In this document: positions 16,866 through 26,156 of the stretch, in pieces | How the letters are laid out: each line of letters starts with the position of its first letter | How positions within the stretch are numbered: position 1 is the first letter of the stretch | From: Thermosynechococcaceae cyanobacterium MS004 | GTDB taxonomy: Bacteria; Cyanobacteriota; Cyanobacteriia; Thermosynechococcales; Thermosynechococcaceae | Assembly: GCA_022402525.1 (NCBI GenBank) | Contig: JAKRSB010000085.1 | Location: forward strand, 124,001 to 188,000 | Length of the DNA stretch: 64,000 nt | Direction: 5' to 3' | Position numbers and translations under genes: made by a program | Notes under the pieces: model-generated | What the model saw: the letters and a program-made list of their open reading frames with translations, nothing else | Databases searched by the model: none | What the model was told of the DNA's origin: nothing

Positions 16866-19766
16866 CTAGTGGATAGCAAAAGATGCATGTTTTTCAGTTT
16901 CACTGAGCTTAATTAGCAGATCGCTCCAGGTCAGCCCTGCCAAATTGGGCAGCACTACATGGGCTTTGCCGACACGCTCTTGAGGGCCTAGCCCCACAGC
17001 CCACATCTTGGCCGCAAGGGCCGCTTCCACCCCCGATGCAGCATCTTCAATAACCAGACAGTGCTGGGGCTCTAGCCCTAGATGATGGGCCGCGAACAAA
17101 AACAAGTCCGGTGCAGGCTTAGAATGCTCGACGCTATGGCCATCGGCCACAAAATCGATGAAGTCGGCAATGCCGAGCCGTTCAATGACGGGCTTGGCAT
17201 TTTTGCTGGCGGAGCCTAGGGCGATGCGAATCTTGCGCTGGCGTAAGTCCTGGAGCAGCGTGAGCGCACCGGGCAGCAGATCCTTCGGTGAAATATCCTG
17301 AATAAAGCTCACGTAGTAGTGATTTTTACGATCCATCATTTCCAGGAACTTCTCTTCTGGCACCTGGCGATTGCCCAAAATACGCAGCAAGGAATCGCGG
17401 CGCGATACGCCCCGCAAGGCTTCGTTGGCCTGGCGGTTAAAGAACAGCCCTTCTTCATCGGCCAGCTTTTGCCAGGAATGGTAGTGATACTCCGCAGTAT
17501 CGGTGAGAACCCCGTCTAGATCAAAGATGACGCCCTGAATATCTGGGTACTTTTGGCGATCGCTGATGGGGGGTTTGAGATCAAAGTCATACCATTTTCC
17601 GCGCCAGTGGAGCCGGAACCGGAGCCGAGTCCAGCCTGGGGGAAGATGAGGGTTTGCAATCAGCCCTTCCGGCGTGAGCTGAATGCCGCCAAACCCAAAG
17701 ATCGCAGCCTGCCAAAGCCCACCCGCTGAGGCCCCGTGGATACCGTCTGCCGCATTGTCTCGCACATCTTCGAGGTCAACGAGTGCCGCCTGCATAAACC
17801 GTTCATAGGCTTCAGCCGTCTTTTTAAGATCCGCTGCCAAGATGGAGTGAATCGCTGGGCCTAGGGAAGATCCGTAGGTAATGTCTGTTCGGGGGGCGTA
17901 GTAGTCCCAGTTGACCTGGAGCCAGTCTTCCCGGTAGGGAAACCCTTGGCTGAAGCGCATAAGATACATCAGCATCAGTACATCGGGCTGCTTAAGTACC
18001 TGGTGCTGATTTGCACCTTCAATGCCCAAGAGCGCCTGCATGGACTGCTGACGCGGCTCATAGGTGGCTAAATCTAGATCTTTGAGCTTAAAAAAGCCCT
18101 CAAACTCTTCAATGAGACCCGTTTTTGGATCGTAGGGAATCCAGATGTTTTGGACAATATCGCGCCATCGCGATCGCCGATCATCTGACAGATTCAGCTT
18201 CGCGTGCAGCACAGCGAAGGTTTCAGGATAGCTAGCCTGAAGCCAGTCACACACAAAGAGCGCCTGCTCTAGATGCCACTGCGCCATCCGGTTGGTAAAG
18301 GCATTGTTGCTGACATGCTCATGATACTCATCGGCACCAATGACTTCACGAATCTCGTAGCGCTCGGATTTAATATTGAGGTCAACGCGGCTGCTCCAAA
18401 AAATTGCCGTGTCTAGAATAATCTCCGCACCATAGTCTCGCAGCCAAGGATCGTCTTGGGTGGCCTGCCAGTACTGCCAAATCGCAAAGGCAATATCCGC
18501 GCTGATGTGGATTTCCTGATCTCGACACCAGATCCGCACGTCCTCGGCGTAGGGCTGATTGGGCAAAGACCAGCGAGGGGTAACTTCATCGCCCGTATCT
18601 GCACTTTCCCAGGCGTACATTGCACCCTTATAGCCATAGTTGAGGGCTTTGCGACGAGCGCCTTCTAGGGTGTGGTAGCGATAGTTCAGCAGACGCTTTG
18701 CTGTATCGGGCTGGGTAAAGGTGAAAAACGGCAGAATAAAAATCTCGGTGTCCCAAAACACATGGCCCCGATACCCAAACCCAGAGAGGGTTTTGGCCGG
18801 AATACTGACCCGATCATCCGTCCGAGATCCACAGATCAGGAGCTGAAAAAGGTTATAGCGCAGCGCCAGTTGTGCCCTGGTATCGCCTTCAATATCAATG
18901 TCACACTTGTCCCAAATCTCCGCCCAGGCTGCAATATGCTCTGCCTTTAGGGTTTGATAGCTGGGCAGGCCAGCTTGACGGGCGATCGCTGCTTCTAAGG
19001 GGTCAGTGGTTTCGCGAGATGTATAGATCGTAATGAGTTTTTCGACGGCATAGTGCTCACCAGCCTGCACCAAAAACGTAGTAGAAAGGGTCGGGTAGCC
19101 CGGTACATTGGTGCTTTGCAGAGGGGTATCGGCCCCCACCAAATTCATTTGAGCCGTCATCCCCAGACGGATATGGGAGCTGCGCGTACGAGAAGACAGC
19201 CAAATGCTGCGATCCTCTTTGCCCTGCTGAAGGAGCTCCCAATGATTAAAGCCTTGGTTTTCAGGGTATCCATTGAGGCTGGCCTGCACCTCCACAAATC
19301 CTTCAAAGTCGAGGGGGACAATTTCACACCGGATTGCCAGCACATGGGGATCGGCCATACTCGCCCAGCGCTCAAACTTTAAATCGACCGTGCGGCCGTG
19401 GGGACTTTGCCAGCGCACTTTACGAGACAACAAGCCCTGACGCAGATCGAGGCTGCGCTCATAGCGGAGCAGGGTGCCCTGATCGAGCCGAAAGGATTCC
19501 CCATTGATGCTGAGGGTGAGGGGCAGCCAGTTGGGGCAGTTTGCCAGCTCGGTATAGACGATAGGCACCGCGTCAAAGACGCCATGAATGAGCGTGGCCG
19601 GAACCGCTTGGGGATAACCTTCCTCAAAGCTGCCGCGCGTGCCGAGGTAGCCGTTCCCAAGGGTAAAAACGGTTTCACGAGTATGCAGCAGTTCAGGGCT
19701 GAACTGAGTCTCTAGGACAACCCAATCGGTATAGGTCAAGTTTTGCACTTCTGAAAGTCCCTGCAT
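16866..19766 (-). CDS. GH65 glycoside phosphorylase fused to beta-phosphoglucomutase
   Basis: A 966-residue bifunctional protein. Residues about 10-735 are a GH65 enzyme with ETVFTLGNGYLGTRGSFEEG, RGHVFWDTEIFILPFF and REVIGADEYHEHVSNNAFTN, the last containing the acid Glu of GH65 phosphorylases. Residues about 740-955 are a HAD-type beta-phosphoglucomutase: GVIFDLDGVLTDTAEYHYHS with both catalytic Asp, LGSASKNAK and KPAPDLFLFAAHHLG. GH65 phosphorolysis of an alpha-glucosyl disaccharide gives beta-glucose 1-phosphate, which the mutase turns into glucose 6-phosphate, so the fusion channels the product. Disaccharide identity (trehalose, maltose, kojibiose or another) is not readable. It lies 239 bases downstream of sucrose synthase on the same strand. 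Confidence 0.92.
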   Translation of the reverse strand: MQGLSEVQNLTYTDWVVLETQFSPELLHTRETVFTLGNGYLGTRGSFEEGYPQAVPATLIHGVFDAVPIVYTELANCPNWLPLTLSINGESFRLDQGTLLRYERSLDLRQGLLSRKVRWQSPHGRTVDLKFERWASMADPHVLAIRCEIVPLDFEGFVEVQASLNGYPENQGFNHWELLQQGKEDRSIWLSSRTRSSHIRLGMTAQMNLVGADTPLQSTNVPGYPTLSTTFLVQAGEHYAVEKLITIYTSRETTDPLEAAIARQAGLPSYQTLKAEHIAAWAEIWDKCDIDIEGDTRAQLALRYNLFQLLICGSRTDDRVSIPAKTLSGFGYRGHVFWDTEIFILPFFTFTQPDTAKRLLNYRYHTLEGARRKALNYGYKGAMYAWESADTGDEVTPRWSLPNQPYAEDVRIWCRDQEIHISADIAFAIWQYWQATQDDPWLRDYGAEIILDTAIFWSSRVDLNIKSERYEIREVIGADEYHEHVSNNAFTNRMAQWHLEQALFVCDWLQASYPETFAVLHAKLNLSDDRRSRWRDIVQNIWIPYDPKTGLIEEFEGFFKLKDLDLATYEPRQQSMQALLGIEGANQHQVLKQPDVLMLMYLMRFSQGFPYREDWLQVNWDYYAPRTDITYGSSLGPAIHSILAADLKKTAEAYERFMQAALVDLEDVRDNAADGIHGASAGGLWQAAIFGFGGIQLTPEGLIANPHLPPGWTRLRFRLHWRGKWYDFDLKPPISDRQKYPDIQGVIFDLDGVLTDTAEYHYHSWQKLADEEGLFFNRQANEALRGVSRRDSLLRILGNRQVPEEKFLEMMDRKNHYYVSFIQDISPKDLLPGALTLLQDLRQRKIRIALGSASKNAKPVIERLGIADFIDFVADGHSVEHSKPAPDLFLFAAHHLGLEPQHCLVIEDAASGVEAALAAKMWAVGLGPQERVGKAHVVLPNLAGLTWSDLLIKLSETEKHASFAIH

Positions 19767-20005
19767 GGGGTTATCTACTTTTTCCTCAAAGGGGGCACTG
19801 ACGGTTTTGGGTCAAATCCATTCAATCAATCTAGTCAATCAATCTAGTGAATCAATCTCGTCAATTAATCTAGATCTGGATAGCAAGACTGGGGTCAAGG
19901 GATGGGGATAAATCGACTGTTTGTCAAAAACCTTCTTCTCAAGGATGACTATTCAAGGATGACTATCAAAAATGGTTTAGGCCCATCTGACCCCAAAAGT
20001 AGCGC

Positions 20006-22438
20006 TTAAGGTTGTGAAGCCGCAGCATCCTGAGTCTGCTGGAGAAGGGCTGAGGCGCGAGATTTGTAAATAAAGTGATAGATCAGCTCTAGATAGCGAA
20101 ACATAGCTTCTCGGTTGTGGGGTGCAGTTTTATTCCAGAACCAGTATAAGTTTGCCAGCGCTAGCAGTTTGGTGGTGTGTATTGTCCAACTGTAGCGATC
20201 TTTGACCCGATGGATCGAGCGTTCTGAGAAGAGCTTCCAATGGTCGGGCTGAGTGTTGCAGTCTTGGAAAAACTGCAGAATTTTGGATGCGGTTTCTTCT
20301 AGGTTTGTGGGGTTAATTAAGTACCCATTGACCCCGTGCTCAATAATTTCAGAAGGCCCACCAAACTGGCTGGCAAAGGTGGGCAACCCAGAAATCATCG
20401 ACTCTAAGATTGTCAGGCCAAAGGGTTCAAATCGAGCGGTGTGCAGGAAAATTCCTTGACGATCAGCCACGACGCGAAAGGCTTCACCGAGGTCGAGACT
20501 GGAGAGGGGGGTGCCAATCCAGCGAATGCTGCCTTCAAGCTGATATTCTTCAATTAAATGGTGCAGGGCTTCAATTTCGCCTTTTTCTTCAGCATTAATG
20601 GCCTCTTCGGGATGGAGTTTTCCGGTGAGGACAACTAGGTTACAGCGATCGCGCAGATCGGTACTGCGGCCAAAGCATTCCACTAAGCCTGGGAGGTTTT
20701 TGACGGCGATGATGGGCGCAAAGCTGAGTATAGTCCGTTTCTCCTGGGTCTCGAAATAGCCTAGAATTTGCGAGTCTTCCCGGTGAAAGAGAAGGTCGGC
20801 GATCCGATCGCGATCGCTAGGGCTGCGCTCATGGCTGAGATGGTAGGGAAAAAAGGCGCGTTCGTTGACGCCGGGGGGGACGACGTTAAATTTTGGGCTG
20901 CGCAGATCGATGCCGTTAACAACATGGTAAAGCTGAGGCAGACTAAAGCACTGGTAGGACTCAAACTGGCCGGTGGTGTCCGGGGTGCCCAAAATTTCCT
21001 GGGCGGAGGAGGTCACAATAAAGTCAGCCGCATTCATGCCAATGAGATCGGCGGTAAACAGCAAAGAAAAGTGATAGTCCGGCTCTAAGTCCTGCCAATA
21101 CAGATCGCTAAAGAGATATTTGGGCTTTTCTAGGGCATGGGCAATAAAACAGTGGGGCGCTTTGAGACGGCGTGCTAGCAAGAAAGAAACAAGATTCCCG
21201 TCGGTATAGTTACCAATAATCAGGTCGGGTTTGCCCTGAAGGTGCGCCAGAACGGCCTTCTCTGCTTCGTTGGCAAAGCCTTCCAGGTAGGGCCAAACCT
21301 CAAATTTAGAGATCCACTGCGGCAGAATGGAGGCCGGGTCGTTCCGGAAGGGCACTCTTAAAATCCAGGCGTGTTCCGTGCCTTTAAGTTGCTCTAGGGG
21401 CAGGGCACACTGGGTGCCATCGCAGTCTGGAATCAGGCGGGTCAGGATCACGATATGGGGGGTAACGCCCAGCCGATCTAGGCCACAGCGCTGAATATTT
21501 TGGGTGAGGGCATGCTCTAGATGCCTTGCCTGGTCCATGACGTAGGCAACCTGTCCCGCAGTTTCTGGGCGACCCAGTACGCCGTCCTGCCCAACCCAGC
21601 CATGAATAGAAATCAAAACAATCTTAAAAATACTGGGAATCCGAGAAACCAGCGCTTCTAGGACGGCGGAGTCGGGGGTATGAAGCAGCCGATCAAGCAG
21701 CTCGAAGGTTTCACAGGCGCGGGCAACGGTATCCCCCCAGCCGGGATCAAAGCCGAGGGTCTGGAGGTCTAAGTGTACGGTTTCATAGCCAGCTTGGGGG
21801 AGGCGATGGTGCAGCAGTCCGGTGGCTTCTTTGACCTGTTGCTGAAGGTGCTCTGCGCTGTGAATCCGCTCATTGAGCAGCAGCGATAGACCGTTGAAAT
21901 GGTGCGATCGCAGGACTTCAAAGATGGACTGCATCCAAGTTTGGGGGTCTTTACCCAGGTTTCCGGCCAGGTAGCGGTGCAGAAAGCCAAGTCCTTCACC
22001 AATGCTGCGCGGATCTTGGATGCTCAAATCCAGGTCATAAAAGGGCTGCAAATCAATTTCCAGGACACCGGGCTGGTAGCGATCCACAAGGCGATCGCGC
22101 AGATCGAGCAGGGTTTCGGGCGGCATCACATCCACGCTGCCCAAGTCCGCTGAGAGCCGCAGGATCAACTGGCGGGCAATGCGGGGTCGTAAAATCAGCC
22201 AGACGTTCCCTTCTTCTAGTAGCACCTCATGGGTGAGGTGGATCAGTTCACCGAGGCGTGAGCTATAAAAAAAGTAGGGAGCCTTATTGAGCACCTGACA
22301 GGTATGCTCAAAGGTCTGTAAGATTTCGTTGCGCAGTAGATAGCGCTTCTCCGTTGCGTGAAGATCGGCCACGAGCTGACGAAGATCTCCTTTCTCGTCG
22401 CTCCGTAAGACGGCTTGCAAAACTTCTAGCATGGGCAA
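20006..22438 (-). CDS. susA: Sucrose synthase
   Basis: An 810-residue GT4 enzyme that reversibly converts sucrose and NDP to NDP-glucose and fructose. The N-terminal regulatory region (LRNEILQTFEHTCQVL and following) occupies about the first 270 residues; the GT-B core includes KIVLISIHGWVGQDGVLG for sucrose binding, IGNYTDGNLVSFLLA, and the C-terminal EPFGLTILESMISGLPTFAS with the E-x7-E donor-binding pair. Length and order match cyanobacterial and plant SuS. In cyanobacteria SusA mainly breaks down sucrose and feeds ADP- or UDP-glucose to polysaccharide synthesis. It is upstream of the GH65-mutase gene in the same orientation; cotranscription is possible. Confidence 0.96.
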   Translation of the reverse strand: MPMLEVLQAVLRSDEKGDLRQLVADLHATEKRYLLRNEILQTFEHTCQVLNKAPYFFYSSRLGELIHLTHEVLLEEGNVWLILRPRIARQLILRLSADLGSVDVMPPETLLDLRDRLVDRYQPGVLEIDLQPFYDLDLSIQDPRSIGEGLGFLHRYLAGNLGKDPQTWMQSIFEVLRSHHFNGLSLLLNERIHSAEHLQQQVKEATGLLHHRLPQAGYETVHLDLQTLGFDPGWGDTVARACETFELLDRLLHTPDSAVLEALVSRIPSIFKIVLISIHGWVGQDGVLGRPETAGQVAYVMDQARHLEHALTQNIQRCGLDRLGVTPHIVILTRLIPDCDGTQCALPLEQLKGTEHAWILRVPFRNDPASILPQWISKFEVWPYLEGFANEAEKAVLAHLQGKPDLIIGNYTDGNLVSFLLARRLKAPHCFIAHALEKPKYLFSDLYWQDLEPDYHFSLLFTADLIGMNAADFIVTSSAQEILGTPDTTGQFESYQCFSLPQLYHVVNGIDLRSPKFNVVPPGVNERAFFPYHLSHERSPSDRDRIADLLFHREDSQILGYFETQEKRTILSFAPIIAVKNLPGLVECFGRSTDLRDRCNLVVLTGKLHPEEAINAEEKGEIEALHHLIEEYQLEGSIRWIGTPLSSLDLGEAFRVVADRQGIFLHTARFEPFGLTILESMISGLPTFASQFGGPSEIIEHGVNGYLINPTNLEETASKILQFFQDCNTQPDHWKLFSERSIHRVKDRYSWTIHTTKLLALANLYWFWNKTAPHNREAMFRYLELIYHFIYKSRASALLQQTQDAAASQP

Positions 22439-22585
22439 CCTCTAACGGTATGGCTCTGGAGAGAATGGCGATCGCAGAGCCTAGAACGTGAGTTAACGCA
22501 CTCAACCCTCAAAGGATAGGCAATTTAGATGCCTCTAAGGATGTATCCAGGGGTGTATCTAGGGTTATTTAGGGCTTGTATTCAA

Positions 22586-22800
22586 GAGTTATATTCAGGG
22601 GCTGTTAGGAACTGTATTCAGGGACTATTAGGAACTGTATTCAGGGGCTATACCCACAAATCAATCTGTGAAGGGTCAACTTCGTGGGTGGTTATCTTCC
22701 GTGGATAGCTCTTGCGTGCATAGTTACCTTGCGTGCATAGTTCTTAGGTGCATAGTTATCTTGCGTGCATAGTTATCTCCCGTGCATAGTTTTAGTCTTG
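22586..22800 (+). repeat. Two tandem arrays upstream of susA
   Basis: The 637-base gap between susA and raf1 starts holds two repeat families: about three units near GGAACTGTATTCAGGGGCT (22586-22650) and about six units of 16-17 bp containing GTGCATAGTT (22710-22800). No gene seen in the gap. Confidence 0.8.
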
Positions 22801-23075
22801 CATAGTCTTTATGGGCAAGAGGTTAAGTTTGAAGTTTGATAAACCCATCGCTCAGTAAATTCATCGCCTAGACCGAAGCTGTCAGCTTGACTCTAGAATA
22901 AAAAAGCTTAAGAGAAAAAGTATGCTGACGACTTGAAGCACGCTATCCGTTTTAGAAAATGAGCATTTCTTTTGGCAGTCTGTCTTAAGAATTTGATTCC
23001 TGTTCGTAAGCTGCCCTGTTTTCAACCCTCGTTTGACGCGAGGTTTTCCTGCGATCGCCCCCATACCCCCAACCC

Positions 23076-24167
23076 ATGACTGAACCCTCGCCTTTTACCC
23101 AATCCACCCCCTCAGAAGTCTTGTCTTCAGACGAGATCGAATCTCTTACCTTGACCTTGAGGCGAAAGCAAGGGAACTGGGTAGAGTGGGGTCAAGCCTG
23201 CCAGCAGCTTCAGAAAGCAGGCCGCAGTCCCCAGGCTATTTTTGAAGAGACGGGATTTGAGCCAATCCAGCAAAATCAGGTCATTGTTGCCGCTCAGGTC
23301 TATGAGGGACTGCGCCAATCTGAAGCGACTCCCGCAGTCCTTGAGCACTTTGAGCAGCGCGGGAGCGATATTCTCTATGAATTTCGGGTGCTCACCCAGC
23401 CAGAGCGCGTCGCAGCGGCGAACTTTGCCCATCAGCATCGCATCGATAGCGATGAAGCCCACGAAATCACAAAAGCCCTGAAGGACTTTTCTCGCCTTAG
23501 TAAAGTGCCGGAACCCTTTACCACTCACCCTGGCGATGCCGTTGCGCACCAGTGCTGGGTTCAGGCACGTCAAAAATCTGACCTCCAAGAGCGATCGCGC
23601 CTCATTGCCAAGGGGCTGCGGTATGTCCAGAGCGATGCCGCCCGCCGGGAACTGGAAAAGCTGCTCACGGACTTCAGCATCGTCAAGCAGCAGCCTGCCC
23701 CTCGCTTACCCCTCTATCGACTAGAGTCGGACGAAGACTTGCCCCGAATTTTACCCTTACTGGGAAAGCTACCCCTTCCTGTGGATGCCCTCAAAGCTGT
23801 TCCCATCCTTGAAGAACAAGAACCCTTTAGAATTGTCAAATTTGCCGGAGAAGGGGCCTGGGTTCCCCTCCCGGGCTGGCAGGTGTTGCTCAGCGCAGAA
23901 GACCCCATCGCCATTCTCACCCAGAGCGATCGCCTTCCCTTCCCGCCCGATCAGGTCAACCAAGAAGTGCTGATCGTCATTGATCGCGCACAGCGCACCT
24001 GGGACGAGCAAGCCTACTTTGCGATCGAGACCAATGGCGAAATTGAGATCCAGTGGTTTCCTGAAGCCCCTCAGCAAAACCTGCTCGGACGCTTACTGCT
24101 CGTGGTTAAACCCAAGCGCATCCTTGATGAAAGCTTGACCAAGGAGCTATGGCTCACAGATGAATAA
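23076..24167 (+). CDS. raf1: RuBisCO accumulation factor 1
   Basis: A 363-residue assembly chaperone for form I RuBisCO. The N-terminal part (residues about 20-190, EIESLTLTLRRKQGNWVEW, FEETGFEPIQQNQVIVAAQVYE, LYEFRVLTQPERVAAANFA) is the HTH plus alpha domain that grips RbcL; the C-terminal part (about 215-355, LPLYRLESDEDLPRILPLLG, WVPLPGWQVLLSAEDPIAIL) is the beta dimerisation domain. Raf1 stabilises folded RbcL dimers and is displaced by RbcS. In many cyanobacteria it is not adjacent to rbcLXS, and the same is true here. The cytosol or forming carboxysome is the expected site. Confidence 0.95.
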   Translation: MTEPSPFTQSTPSEVLSSDEIESLTLTLRRKQGNWVEWGQACQQLQKAGRSPQAIFEETGFEPIQQNQVIVAAQVYEGLRQSEATPAVLEHFEQRGSDILYEFRVLTQPERVAAANFAHQHRIDSDEAHEITKALKDFSRLSKVPEPFTTHPGDAVAHQCWVQARQKSDLQERSRLIAKGLRYVQSDAARRELEKLLTDFSIVKQQPAPRLPLYRLESDEDLPRILPLLGKLPLPVDALKAVPILEEQEPFRIVKFAGEGAWVPLPGWQVLLSAEDPIAILTQSDRLPFPPDQVNQEVLIVIDRAQRTWDEQAYFAIETNGEIEIQWFPEAPQQNLLGRLLLVVKPKRILDESLTKELWLTDE

Positions 24168-25452
24168 AGGCTTAACGACCAGGGATGCGACTGGCTGTAA
24201 TCCCTTAAGGTGCACGGATTTAATAACCTCCAGAAATCATCTTCTGAAAGGGCAGTGCTAAGGCACTCGGCTAGACCATTCTGGTTCTTATCTAACTCAC
24301 GATCCTTAAGGATTAAATGATTGCCGAACTTTAATCTTACAAGCCTGGGGTTCCTGTCAGACAAACAAGGTTCTCAATGGAATAAACTTGTTGAGACTAG
24401 CAGGCAATGAGGAACTGTTGCTTCAAGGCTAGGTTGAACATGTTTCAAATAGTGCATGTAAGGGTTACTTTTTTCTTTCGCTTACCCTGATAAAACAAGC
24501 GCCTAATAAAATTACGTTATTAGGCGCTTTAATCCAGAATTGCTAAAATTGAGACCTAAATATTTTTAGTCCAACTTATTAAGTCAACTTGCTTGATGGT
24601 TCTAATCGATTTAGAGAAGCTAAGGTTCAATCCTAAAGCCTTATACAGCGCTTTGTACGATAATTGAGCACACCAGATCTTATGATCCAATTGCTTTTGG
24701 GCGCTTGACCATGGGCATTAGGCACAAAATCTAATGTAGAGAATAAAAACAGATATAATTCTTCGAATTTAGACAAATACACTCGAAATTCACCTAAAAC
24801 ACATATTATAGATAAAAGATGTATTTACTTATACTATTAACCTATACATCTAGACATCTCATTTATAAGCATGATATATTCACTCCAGTTGTGCAAAATT
24901 CAAAAAAAAGTTTAGATCAACCGTTTAGTTATTTTTTTTTCAAAAGAGATTTATCAACTTAAATATCTTTTTAAATTTAAACAATTTACAAAGATATTTG
25001 GGTTTAACTGGCGTGAGTGAGCTGTAAATAAAGCACAACAACAGATCTTCCCCAGAGTCATTCTTCATAAATTTGAAGAAGTTCATGTCTATAGAGAAAA
25101 ATATTGATGGTTTTGCATCATTTTTTCTCTTTGAACAATTAAAAAGTGTGTTCCATAAAACTTCTGTATTATTTTGGCTGGCTTGAGTTGTTTGACTTTA
25201 TATCTTAATGACAAATACAGGGCGGGAAAATTTTCCACTCAAGTATGAGTTTTTAAGATCATATGTAGGTAGCTGAAACTCTCAGCATTTATTTATCTAT
25301 ATTCTGGTATAGATAAACTTTGACTTACAGTTCTGAATGCATCAGTTCTGAATGCTCTGAATGCATTCATTCTGAGTGCGTCAGTCGGTTTAAGCGAAGG
25401 TATCATAAATACTTTTGCCTCAGCAGCCACTGAATTATTAAGAGGTATAAAA
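24168..25452. other. AT-rich non-coding stretch upstream of the secretion locus
   Basis: About 1.3 kb with no coding frame of note. It becomes strongly AT-rich after 24540, in contrast to the flanking raf1 gene, and has long A/T runs around 24900-24970. One hairpin is annotated separately. Short direct repetitions of TCTGAATGCAT occur near 25332-25380. The abrupt composition change marks the left side of the peptide-secretion region. Confidence 0.6.
24497..24529. terminator. Perfect 13-bp hairpin, probable bidirectional terminator
   Basis: AAGCGCCTAATAA (24497-24509) pairs perfectly with 24517-24529 around a 7-base loop. A short T-tract follows on the plus strand and a stronger one (GTTTTA) on the minus strand. 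It is 330 bases past raf1, further than usual. Confidence 0.6.
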
Positions 25453-26082
25453 ATGCAACTTATGGGGCAATCAAAGGCTCCTGAGCTAAGCCATAGCTCA
25501 TCATCTCAGGGCCACCTTTTAAGCGATTTTCAGAGAGAAGTATTGATGAAGGCGCTGAACCACAATTTGTCTCTAGCGTATCGACGTCGCATTGAAATTA
25601 TGCTGTTAGCAGATTTAGGCCATTCGCAAGCGCATATCTGTAAAGTCTTAGGATGTGCGCAGCAAACTGCGCGCCATTGGATTGCTGTTGCCGAGTCAGG
25701 GAAAGCGCATCTATGGAATGACGATCAAATCGGCCGTCCCAAAACAATCAATAGCCAGTTTATAGATCGACTTAAAGAGCTGGCGACCAAAAGTCCGCGA
25801 GACTACGGGTATTCTTTTCATACATGGACGGGAGACTGGCTCAGAAAGCATTTAGCAAAGGAATTAGGGATTGAGGTTAGTAACCGACATATCAATCGTC
25901 TTCTGAGTCAGTTGGGTCTTTCGAGTCGACTAAAACCTCTTAAGGCAGAGCAAAAGTCTCTAGAGCAATACAGCATCAATATTCAAGTATTGAACCCAAA
26001 AAGCTTGCCAAACTCCGAGTTTGTATGGGGACTTAATCTTGTTCATCCTACCATTTGTCAGCCCAATGCTGAATTGAACTAA
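25453..26082 (+). CDS. Transposase-derived helix-turn-helix protein
   Basis: A 209-residue protein whose residues about 28-165 resemble the DNA-binding half of IS630/Tc1-type transposases: RRRIEIMLLADLGHSQAHIC and VLGCAQQTARHWIAVAESG form a first HTH, and DWLRKHLAKELGIEVSNRHI with LLSQLGLSSR a second winged helix. The DDE catalytic domain is absent and the protein ends after a unique tail (NPKSLPNSEFVWGLNLVHP). No terminal inverted repeats flank it. It begins the secretion locus, 74 bases before the exporter, so a regulatory role is plausible but unproven. A truncated transposase is the alternative. Confidence 0.7.
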   Translation: MQLMGQSKAPELSHSSSSQGHLLSDFQREVLMKALNHNLSLAYRRRIEIMLLADLGHSQAHICKVLGCAQQTARHWIAVAESGKAHLWNDDQIGRPKTINSQFIDRLKELATKSPRDYGYSFHTWTGDWLRKHLAKELGIEVSNRHINRLLSQLGLSSRLKPLKAEQKSLEQYSINIQVLNPKSLPNSEFVWGLNLVHPTICQPNAELN

Positions 26083-26156
26083 TAGATTTTCTTTAAGATC
26101 TTTTTAAGATTTTTTTGAAGGAAGCACTTTAGCTATCGTTAGCAGGTAGATTTGTT

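Noticed and set aside
22586-22800. Possible CRISPR array upstream of susA
   Set aside because: Units are 16-20 bp, contiguous and degenerate, without unique spacers; these are simple tandem repeats.
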